The notes below the pieces were generated by a model. It was not told the origin of the DNA. It saw only the letters and a program-made list of their open reading frames with translations, and made no database searches. From Anaerolineaceae bacterium (GTDB lineage Bacteria > Chloroflexota > Anaerolineae > Anaerolineales > Anaerolineaceae): DNA of 64,000 bases. The stretch spans positions 44,801-108,800 of the forward strand of contig JAFPZX010000086.1 in the NCBI GenBank assembly GCA_017417055.1, read 5' to 3'. Position numbers and translations under genes: made by a program. Shown here in pieces: positions 17,381-23,669 of this stretch. Every line of letters starts with the position of its first letter. The stretch's first letter is position 1.

Positions 17381-18316
17381 ATGGAAAACGAGAATAAACG
17401 CGCAATATACGAAAAAGATTTGATGACAAAGATTGCCTGCTATTACTATATCGACAACCTCACACAGCAGAAAATCGCCGAAAGAATCGGTATTCCGCGT
17501 CTGCGTGTGATTAAACTGCTCGAAAAAGCCCGGCAAAGCGGAATTATTCAATTTAAAATTGCAGGCAATAGGCCTTATATATCCACAGAAAATGACATTG
17601 TAAAACGTTTCGGGCTGAAAGATGTTTTCATTGTTCCCACTGCCTCTTCCATAGAAAACCGGAATGATGTGCTTGCTCAGGGTGCAGCTGCATATATCGC
17701 TAACCGACTTCCGGAAAACGCCTTCATTAATATCGGATATGGAAACACTACCAGCCGGGTTCTGAACCACCTGGCCTACAACAGCGATACACAGATCTCC
17801 TTTGTCTCGCTCACAGGCGGCGTGAATTACTATCTTCCCAACATCTTTTCAGGTGTTTTTAACGCAAAACTTTACCTCATGCCTGCCCCGTTCATCCTTA
17901 CCAATAAGGAAATGGCTGAAGCAGTCAAAGCAGAACCTGCTGTCCGTGAAATCGCGGAAATGGTACCGCTTTCCACAATGACGATCATCGGGATCGGCGG
18001 TATGGATAAAAATGCCACCATCGTCAACAATGGAATGATTTCACAGAAAGACCTGCTGTATCTTTCCATGAAAGGAGCTGTCGGAGACGTTCTTTGTCAT
18101 TTTTTGGATATAAACGGGAACCAGGTGGAATCACCCATCGACGGGCGTCTGATCACGACATCGCTGGAAACACTGGCCAAACAGAACAATGTAATCGGCG
18201 TCGCTGCCGGGGAAAACAAAGTGAACGCCATCATCGGTGCGCTCAACGGGAATTTTCTGGATGTCTTGATCACTGATCAGGAAACCGCGGAATTGATAAT
18301 AAAAAGAACTTCGTAG
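17381..18316 (+). CDS. SorC/DeoR-family sugar-binding transcriptional regulator
   Basis: A protein of 311 aa. It has an N-terminal helix-turn-helix (LTQQKIAERIGIPRLRVIKL, about residues 27-46) and a SorC-type phosphosugar-binding domain with the GYGNT and SLTGG loops and a late AAGENKVNAI segment. Such proteins repress or activate carbohydrate genes when a sugar phosphate binds. The ATG at 17381 is preferred over an in-frame TTG at 17372, which would sit 3 nt from the GGGGG. It follows the lipid kinase with a 5-nt gap. No sugar operon is adjacent, so the target genes are unknown. A family A hairpin follows the stop. Confidence 0.88.
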   Translation: MENENKRAIYEKDLMTKIACYYYIDNLTQQKIAERIGIPRLRVIKLLEKARQSGIIQFKIAGNRPYISTENDIVKRFGLKDVFIVPTASSIENRNDVLAQGAAAYIANRLPENAFINIGYGNTTSRVLNHLAYNSDTQISFVSLTGGVNYYLPNIFSGVFNAKLYLMPAPFILTNKEMAEAVKAEPAVREIAEMVPLSTMTIIGIGGMDKNATIVNNGMISQKDLLYLSMKGAVGDVLCHFLDINGNQVESPIDGRLITTSLETLAKQNNVIGVAAGENKVNAIIGALNGNFLDVLITDQETAELIIKRTS

Positions 18317-18324
18317 TTTATTTC

Positions 18325-18447
18325 CGCACGCCAAGGTCTGCCTTTTTGCTGTCGCGCAGCCGACACAAAAAGACTGCACTTTGTGTGCGGGCTCCGAAAT
18401 TCATTTGTCGTGGCGACTGTGTTGGCATGTTGGATTAATCAGTGCTT
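18325..18447. repeat. Family A repeat, copy 3 (long form)
   Basis: Same two-part structure as the copy at 14963: GTCTGCCTTTTTG hairpin, then CATTTGTCG and a GGATTAATCAGTG end. It fills the gap between the convergent SorC and GT51 genes. Confidence 0.8.
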
Positions 18448-18460
18448 TATTAAAATTTTT

Positions 18461-19255
18461 TTACCGTTCCGGACAAAACGATCTGGGATCAGACCCGGAT
18501 TCCAGCGGGATGCAGCCCTCCCGGTTTAGAGCACGATCAAAGATGCGCAGGACTTCGCGCTGTCGGCGGGCACCGGCTTCCGGGTCATTCCCATAATAAT
18601 TCGGAGCCTGTGGCAGTCCTGCCAGAAATGCCGCCTCCGTCAAATCCAGCTCGGACGCGTGCTTTCCAAAATAGATTTCTGCGGCTTTTTCAACACCGGT
18701 GGCATTTTTCCCGTAATATATTTCATTCAAATACAAACCAAGGAGCGTTTCCTTGTCATAACAGAAAGTCACCGCCGCGGAAAGATAAATCTCCAACGCC
18801 TTCCGGGAAAAACTGCGCTCAAACCGCACCGATTCAGGAAAAAGTATATTCCGCACGATCTGCTGTGTTATCGTCGAAGCGCCGGAATAGGTTTGGCGCA
18901 GATGCAGATTCTGCAGCACCGCGCGGAAAATCGCTGCCGGTGAAAAGCCTGGATTGCTGAAAAAACTGTTGTCTTCGGTGGTGATCGTCAGTGCGATCAT
19001 TTCATCGGAAACATCAGAGAGCGGAACCTGGATTTTTTCCCCATACTGTGGAGAGTGATAGACAAAAAACACCTGCCCCAATAAATTTTTGATCGGAACA
19101 TCAGCCGTTCCATTGGAAATATCTTTCAGCGCGGAAATATCCGGCAGGGTCCGGAGTGCAATGCAGAAAAACAAAACAAAAAAAACCGCAAACGCGGCTC
19201 CGCACCACAATAAAGGCGCATTGATCTTGTTCTTCCCGGATTTCTTTCTGCTCAT
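18461..19255 (-). CDS. Peptidoglycan glycosyltransferase (GT51) without transpeptidase domain
   Basis: A protein of 264 aa: a short basic N-terminus, one membrane anchor (about residues 13-35), then a GT51 domain. It shows the catalytic E94 in TEDNSFFSNPG, GASTITQQIVRN and RKALEIYL with E155, then LYLNEIYYG. GT51 enzymes polymerise lipid II into glycan strands outside the membrane. The usual EDxxFxxHxG has Asn for His. The protein stops soon after the GT domain, so it is either a true monofunctional enzyme or a class A PBP whose transpeptidase part was lost. A family A repeat lies 14 nt beyond the stop, which suits truncation, but no transpeptidase remnant is visible. Confidence 0.85.
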   Translation of the reverse strand: MSRKKSGKNKINAPLLWCGAAFAVFFVLFFCIALRTLPDISALKDISNGTADVPIKNLLGQVFFVYHSPQYGEKIQVPLSDVSDEMIALTITTEDNSFFSNPGFSPAAIFRAVLQNLHLRQTYSGASTITQQIVRNILFPESVRFERSFSRKALEIYLSAAVTFCYDKETLLGLYLNEIYYGKNATGVEKAAEIYFGKHASELDLTEAAFLAGLPQAPNYYGNDPEAGARRQREVLRIFDRALNREGCIPLESGSDPRSFCPER

Positions 19256-19440
19256 ATTCCCTTTTTAGACGCAAGACATATGACGCATGACGTAAGATGT
19301 CATCCTTCACATCTAATCCGACATACATTTAACATCTAACGTCTACCATCTAACATCTATCATCATACGTCTTACGTCATAAGTCGTTCTTCATTCGCCA
19401 CTCTTCAAACTACTTCTTACTTCTTATTCCTTACTACTTA
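19256..19440. repeat. Family D low-complexity repeat, copy 1
   Basis: Minus-strand reading is a chain of AAGTAAG, GACGTAAGACG and GATGATAGATG words. It starts at the AAG-TAA that ends trmO (minus strand, 19443-19438) and runs to the start of the GT51 gene. Confidence 0.75.
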
Positions 19441-20133
19441 CTTTCTTTCTTCCACTCCGCACACCGTCAAAACACCGTCTCCGACTCGAAAACGAATGTT
19501 GAAATCCGCGTAATACAAACCGTAAACACGGTCGCCGTCCTGTCGGTAAGATGGACGCGGATCCTGCGCAAGTGTCCGAATCAGCGGCTGATGATATTTT
19601 TCGGGAATTTGACACAGCAGTGCAGCAGGAAACTCCACCATCAGTGTCTTATCAGGAGCAGGGGCAAAACCGGCCTTTGCATCCGGATGAGCATCCGTAT
19701 AAGGGACATAAGGTTTGATGTCGTAAATCGGAGTCCCGTCCATCAGGTCCGCTCCGGAGACCACCAGCACCAGACCATATTCCGGATCATTTTCAACCCT
19801 TTCCAGTTTCACAGAAGAGAGTCCGATCGGGTTTGGACGAAAAGGAGAACGGGTGGCGAACACCCCCAGCCGCGCGTTTCCTCCCAGTCGGGGCGGGCGC
19901 ACCGTCGGCGACCAGCTTTCCCGCTGGTTTTCGGAAAATTCCCAAATCAACCAGAGATACTCGAAACCCTCAATCCCACGCAGCGATTCCGCATTGCGAA
20001 ACTCCTCCTCAAAGACGATCCGGGAGATCGCTTCAGGCACCAGACCGCTTTGCCGTGGGATGCCGAATTTCTCCGGAAAATCACTGTGAATCCGGGCGAT
20101 GACCTTAATGGAAGGGTGCGCTTCAGCGGACAT
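19438..20133 (-). CDS. trmO: tRNA (N6-threonylcarbamoyl-A37) N6-methyltransferase, TrmO/TsaA family
   Basis: TrmO methylates the t6A base at position 37 of some tRNAs, using S-adenosylmethionine. Diagnostic parts are the N-terminal VIARIHSDFPEKFGIPRQ, IEGFEYLWLIWEF, GVFATRSPFRPNPIGLS (about residues 90-106) and MDGTPIYDIKPYVPYTD (about residues 129-145). The length, 231 aa, suits the family. The start overlaps the end of the upstream acetyltransferase by 11 nt, with GAGGAA 10 nt upstream. Its stop TAA is the first triplet of a family D repeat, and the last residues (VEERK) may partly derive from it. Confidence 0.9.
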   Translation of the reverse strand: MSAEAHPSIKVIARIHSDFPEKFGIPRQSGLVPEAISRIVFEEEFRNAESLRGIEGFEYLWLIWEFSENQRESWSPTVRPPRLGGNARLGVFATRSPFRPNPIGLSSVKLERVENDPEYGLVLVVSGADLMDGTPIYDIKPYVPYTDAHPDAKAGFAPAPDKTLMVEFPAALLCQIPEKYHQPLIRTLAQDPRPSYRQDGDRVYGLYYADFNIRFRVGDGVLTVCGVEERK

Positions 20134-20686
20134 TATTGATATATTCCTCGGTCGCGTCCGGACGATCCGTTATGATTTTCGCTGGATTACCGATAACGAT
20201 GCTGTTGGATGGAACATCCATGTTCACATAGGCATTAGGAGCGATCAGCACATTGTCGCCAATCATGATCTTACCGACCAGAACGGCATTTGTCCCAACC
20301 CAAACCCGACTGCCAAGCGTCGGCGCACCAATTCGTTCACCGCGATTTTCCGCACCGATGGTCGCACCTTTGTTCAGGTTGCAGTTGTCCCCGATCACCG
20401 CGTATTCACTGACTGTGATATTATAGGGATGTCCCAAATACAGCCCCTTTCCGATAGAAAAGCTGTCAAGTTCCAATCCATATTTTTGCCGCAGGATCCT
20501 TTTGTGCAGGCGGTATAGCTTCAGCGGATCCTTTCCCTGCTGCATCTGCCTGTAAGCCCTCAGGTAGCGCAGCGCATGGTTCGTCAGCAAATGCAGAATT
20601 TTGCGGTGCAGCTTTTCCCGCTTCCACTCCCTTCCAAGCATGCGGAAATAATCATCTGCGAATTGAGGTGTTTGTTTCGTTTCCAT
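20123..20686 (-). CDS. Serine O-acetyltransferase-like hexapeptide acetyltransferase
   Basis: A protein of 187 aa. A helical N-terminal 70 residues precede a left-handed beta-helix built from hexapeptide repeats (IGKGLYLGH, AVIGDNCNLNKGATIG, SRVWVGTNAVLVGKIMIGDN, NSIVIGNPAKII). Its order matches CysE-type serine acetyltransferases, including a His after IGKGLYL. It is shorter than classical CysE and resembles the versions found in polysaccharide loci, so the acceptor may be a sugar instead of serine. It overlaps trmO downstream. Upstream lie only repeats, so its promoter should be in 20690-20760. Confidence 0.78.
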   Translation of the reverse strand: METKQTPQFADDYFRMLGREWKREKLHRKILHLLTNHALRYLRAYRQMQQGKDPLKLYRLHKRILRQKYGLELDSFSIGKGLYLGHPYNITVSEYAVIGDNCNLNKGATIGAENRGERIGAPTLGSRVWVGTNAVLVGKIMIGDNVLIAPNAYVNMDVPSNSIVIGNPAKIITDRPDATEEYINNVR

Positions 20687-20721
20687 GAATTAATTATAAT
20701 AGTGTTTTATCTTTCACCACC

Positions 20722-20750
20722 GGGGACTGTCCCATAAAGGGACTGTCCCC
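20722..20750. repeat. Family C repeat (GGGACTGTCCC tandem)
   Basis: Two GGGACTGTCCC units separated by ATAAA. The copy at 40709-40736 has the same layout with GGACTGTCC and GGGACTTTCC. Confidence 0.7.
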
Positions 20751-20781
20751 AATTATGGGAGTGTTTACAAAATGCAGCTGC

Positions 20782-20848
20782 GCAGCACACAGTGCAGTCT
20801 TTTTGAGTCGGCTTCGCGACAGCAAAAAGGCAGACCTGGAGTGCTTAT
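20782..20848. repeat. Family A repeat, copy 4 (inverted orientation)
   Basis: The reverse complement reads AAGCACTCCAGGTCTGCC ... GACTGCACTGTGTGCTGCG, the same hairpin as the other family A copies. Confidence 0.75.
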
Positions 20849-20871
20849 TCCTGACAATTACTCAAAATAAA

Positions 20872-20932
20872 AATGTCAGCGATCAAGGACATTTCAAGAG
20901 AGGGGGTCCCCCGAAAGCCTGCCGCTGACATT
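20872..20932. other. Long stem-loop, unknown RNA or element
   Basis: AATGTCAGCG (20872-20881) and CGCTGACATT (20923-20932) form a perfect 10-bp closing stem around 41 nt. The interior contains GGGGGTCCCCC (20902-20912). On the minus strand T-rich sequence follows the stem. No known riboswitch was recognised. Confidence 0.5.
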
Positions 20933-21048
20933 ATTATTAAACTCCAATCTGTCCGATTCGTCAAGGTGACTTTTGACAAGTTTTTATTACCAGAATGGTT
21001 TTTCTGAATTGTGAAGATATAATAATATCGTATCAAATCAGAATAGAG

Positions 21049-21107
21049 CACATGGGGTCTGGCACCTTGTGCCGCGCAGACGACACAAGTGTGCCTGTCC
21101 CCATGTG
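21049..21107. repeat. Long palindrome upstream of xth
   Basis: CACATGGGG (21049-21057) and CCCCATGTG (21099-21107) are perfect arms; the interior holds GGCACCTTGTGCC and ACACAAGTGTGCCTGT. It belongs loosely to the GGGAC/GTCCC repeat group. Confidence 0.6.
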
Positions 21108-21157
21108 CGTCACTGAAGTTCTGAACAGATACAAAATATAAGACAAAAGAGGTCAGG

Positions 21158-21913
21158 ATGAAATTTATCTCATGGAACGTGAACGGACTGCGTGCCTGCA
21201 TGGGGAAGGGCTTTATGAACTATTTCCAATCCGCCGACGCGGATTTTTTCTGCCTGCAGGAAACCAAAATGCAGCCGGACCAATTAAATCTGGATCTGCC
21301 CGGCTACCGGCAATACTGGTACAGCGCCGAAAAGAAAGGCTACTCCGGCACAGCTGTTTTCAGCAAACACGAACCGCTTTCTGTCTGTTACGGACTCCCG
21401 CAGGACATTCACAACCACGAAGGACGGGCAATCACGCTGGAATTTGACAAATTCTATCTGGTCAATATCTACACGCCCAATGCCCAGGACGGACTGGCCC
21501 GCATCGACTACCGCATGCAATGGGAGGATGACTTCCGCGCATACGTCAAAGAACTTGACAAAACCAAACCGGTTATCATGTGCGGCGATATGAATGTAGC
21601 TCATAATGAAATCGACCTCAAAAATCCCGGACCAAACCGGGGCAACGCAGGCTTCTCCGATGAGGAACGGTCGCAGATCTCAGCCATGCTTGACTCCGGC
21701 TTCGTGGACACATTCCGGCACTTTTATCCGGACAAAGAAGGCGAATACAGCTGGTGGTCCTACCGCATGAAAGCACGGGAACGGAACGCGGGCTGGCGCA
21801 TCGACTATTTTCTGATCTCCGAGCGGCTCATCCCCGCCCTGAAGAGTGCTTCGATCCATCAGGAAATCTTCGGGTCCGACCACTGTCCTGTTGAAATCAT
21901 CATGGAATTTTAA
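21158..21913 (+). CDS. xth: Exodeoxyribonuclease III (AP endonuclease)
   Basis: A DNA repair enzyme that cuts at abasic sites and removes 3' blocking groups. The 251-aa protein has all motifs of the ExoIII/APE1 family: FISWNVNGLRAC, CLQETKMQPD with the metal-binding Glu, YSGTAVFSK, IMCGDMNVAHNEIDL with the Asp/Asn pair, and SDHCPVEI with the catalytic Asp-His near the C-terminus. GAGG lies 7-11 nt before the ATG. The DUF2461 gene starts 6 nt after its stop, so they are cotranscribed. It is of normal length and complete. Confidence 0.95.
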   Translation: MKFISWNVNGLRACMGKGFMNYFQSADADFFCLQETKMQPDQLNLDLPGYRQYWYSAEKKGYSGTAVFSKHEPLSVCYGLPQDIHNHEGRAITLEFDKFYLVNIYTPNAQDGLARIDYRMQWEDDFRAYVKELDKTKPVIMCGDMNVAHNEIDLKNPGPNRGNAGFSDEERSQISAMLDSGFVDTFRHFYPDKEGEYSWWSYRMKARERNAGWRIDYFLISERLIPALKSASIHQEIFGSDHCPVEIIMEF

Positions 21914-21919
21914 TAAGTT

Positions 21920-22594
21920 ATGCCATTTTCAGCTGAATCACAGGATTTTCTATTTGAAGTTTGGTCCCGCAATGACCGCGCCTGGTATCATGAGAACAAA
22001 GAATTTGGAAAAAAAGTTCTCATGGAACCCTTCGCGCAATTCGTCCGGGAGCTCCAGCCGACCATGCTCACCATTGACCCGGGCATGGACTGCTCGGAAA
22101 AACGTATCGCCCGCGTCTATCGGGATGCACGGGTGATCGGGAACGGTCCTTTTTTCCGTGACCACATCTGGTGCACCATGGGACGAGGAAAAGATGCCAT
22201 GTATGGATATCATTCCTACTTTTTTGAACTTTCCAGCGATAGATTTCGTTATGGGATGGGATATTACATCCCCGCAAAAGAAACGCTGGAGAGGATCCGG
22301 GAGATGATCCTCATGGAAGACAAAACCTTCCGCAAGGCTTTCAGCACACACAAGAAGCAGAAAGTCTACACGCTGGTGGGCGAAAGCTATAAACGCAATC
22401 ATTTTCCGGACGCTCCGGAGAAATATTGGGACTGGCTCAACCGCAAAACTTTTTGCTGGATCCGCGAAAGCAGCGACACCTCGCTGCTGTACAGTGAAAC
22501 CCTGTCGGAAAAGATCGCTGCGGATTTCCTGCTGATTGCCCCAATCTACCAATTCTTCCTCAAAGCGGAGGAGGAAGCGAGAAGCGAGAAGTAA
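21920..22594 (+). CDS. DUF2461-family protein
   Basis: A 224-aa cytoplasmic protein of the DUF2461 family, whose function is not established. Typical features are FEVWSRNDRAWYHENK near the N-terminus, KRIARVYRDARVIGNGPFFRD (about residues 62-82, typical Arg-rich core) and GYYIPAKETLERIREMI. It follows xth by 6 nt. The stop TAA (22592-22594) lies in an AAGTAAG word that opens a family D repeat, and the last residues (EEEARSEK) are encoded by repeat-like sequence (GCGAGAAGCGAGAAG). The C-terminus may therefore have been remodelled. Confidence 0.85.
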   Translation: MPFSAESQDFLFEVWSRNDRAWYHENKEFGKKVLMEPFAQFVRELQPTMLTIDPGMDCSEKRIARVYRDARVIGNGPFFRDHIWCTMGRGKDAMYGYHSYFFELSSDRFRYGMGYYIPAKETLERIREMILMEDKTFRKAFSTHKKQKVYTLVGESYKRNHFPDAPEKYWDWLNRKTFCWIRESSDTSLLYSETLSEKIAADFLLIAPIYQFFLKAEEEARSEK

Positions 22595-22690
22595 GAATGA
22601 CGTAAGACGTAAGACGTATTACGGATGATAGATGAAGATTGAAGATTGATGTATGATGTATAAAGGATGACGTATGATGAATGGACTATG
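22585..22690. repeat. Family D low-complexity repeat, copy 2
   Basis: GACGTAAGACGTAAGACG, GATGATAGATGAAG and GATGTATGATG words. It begins at the AAG-TAA end of the DUF2461 gene and resembles copy 1 at 19256-19440 read on the minus strand. Confidence 0.7.
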
Positions 22691-22728
22691 TGCGCCATTC
22701 CTAATGAATAATAAAGGAGAAAGAAATT

Positions 22729-23418
22729 ATGAAAAGAATCGTTTATTTCATGCTTATTGCAACGCTGCTTTGCACAGCTGCGGCGGTATGTGCCGCACCG
22801 GAAATTGACAGTCAAATCGAGCTGATCGCCCAAAACAAAGACCTGTGGAAACAGGACATTGAATTCGGTACCTGGGGCTATACGATCACCGATCTGGACC
22901 ATAACGGCAGACTGGAAATCATTTCCGCTTCGGTGCAGGGAACCGGGTTCTATACCTACATCTTCGCCTATGAAGTCAATGAAGAAGGGAACGGCCTGAC
23001 AGAATTATACGATCCGGAGAAATCGAATTACGACTCCGCTCCGGATATTATGGTCAGCACAATCCCGGTTTTTCATGATGAAAAAGAGAACCGTTATTAT
23101 TACATCTTTGACGACATGGTCCGCAGCGGTATGGCGGAATATTATGAAAACAAACGTGCTGTTTCCATCGTCGATGGAACCTGGCAGGAAACCCCTTTGG
23201 CATATAAAACCACCATCTATACCGACGCAGAACATTACAGCATCAGCTGTACCGATGCCAATCAAAACCCCATCAGCGAAGCCCAATTCAGCTCCATTGC
23301 GGAAAGTGTTTTCAGCAACCTGGAAAAGGATGAAGTCCAATTCAATTGGATCATGACCGACAGTGAATCATTCAACGCGCTTACACCCGGCCAGATAGCC
23401 GAAAGCCTGAAGAAGTAA
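22729..23418 (+). CDS. Secreted protein of unknown function
   Basis: A protein of 229 aa with a clear signal peptide (cleavage near AVCAA, residues 19-23). AAAGGAG lies 8 nt before the ATG. DLDHNGRLEIISAS (about residues 63-76) looks like a calcium-binding or FG-GAP-type loop, as in proteins with the DxDxNG pattern. The rest has no family I recognise. It is isolated between two family D repeats, and its stop TAA (23416-23418) is the start of the second one (AAGAAGTAAGGAG). An extracellular location is likely. Confidence 0.75.
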   Translation: MKRIVYFMLIATLLCTAAAVCAAPEIDSQIELIAQNKDLWKQDIEFGTWGYTITDLDHNGRLEIISASVQGTGFYTYIFAYEVNEEGNGLTELYDPEKSNYDSAPDIMVSTIPVFHDEKENRYYYIFDDMVRSGMAEYYENKRAVSIVDGTWQETPLAYKTTIYTDAEHYSISCTDANQNPISEAQFSSIAESVFSNLEKDEVQFNWIMTDSESFNALTPGQIAESLKK

Positions 23419-23640
23419 GGAGTTAGGAGGGTGAAGAGTGAAGTTAAGATCGAGAAGTAAGGAGAAAAAGTAAGGAGTATGGAATGCGCAGTGTGAAGTG
23501 TGAAGCTAAGTAAGGAGTAAGAAGTAAGGAGTGCGAATTAAGATATTTACCTGCACACTGCACTCTGCACTCTTCACTCTTCACACTGCATTCTGCACAC
23601 TTCACACTATCTACTGACAACTGGCCACTGACAACTAATA
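23413..23640. repeat. Family D repeat, copy 3 (composite)
   Basis: First block: GGAGT, AAGTAAGGAG and GTGTGAAG words. Then come CACTGCACTCTGCAC and CTTCACAC words forming inverted arms. Last comes CTACTGACAACTGGCCACTG. The block order is the reverse complement of the copy inside queG. It starts at the AAG-TAA end of the upstream gene. Confidence 0.8.
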
Positions 23641-23649
23641 TGTTATAAT
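23641..23649 (+). promoter_or_regulatory. Extended -10 promoter of the polysaccharide cassette
   Basis: TGTTATAAT matches the extended -10 consensus 20 nt before the start codon. It directly abuts the family D repeat, so the sequence upstream of the -10 is repeat-derived. Confidence 0.5.
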
Positions 23650-23669
23650 CACAACAAAAGGGGACAAAC

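Larger units (their letters stand above)
20687..21157. other. Repeat-filled divergent intergenic region
   Basis: This 471-nt gap holds a family C direct/inverted repeat (20722-20750), a family A copy (20782-20848), a 61-nt stem-loop (20872-20932) and a C-like palindrome (21049-21107). An AT-rich piece at 21018-21030 could hold a promoter of the xth gene. A 118-codon minus-strand frame runs through it but consists of these repeats and is not a gene. Confidence 0.6.

Noticed and set aside
20845-21201. A 118-codon minus-strand frame upstream of xth
   Set aside because: It is made of a stem-loop and repeats, overlaps the xth start and resembles no protein.
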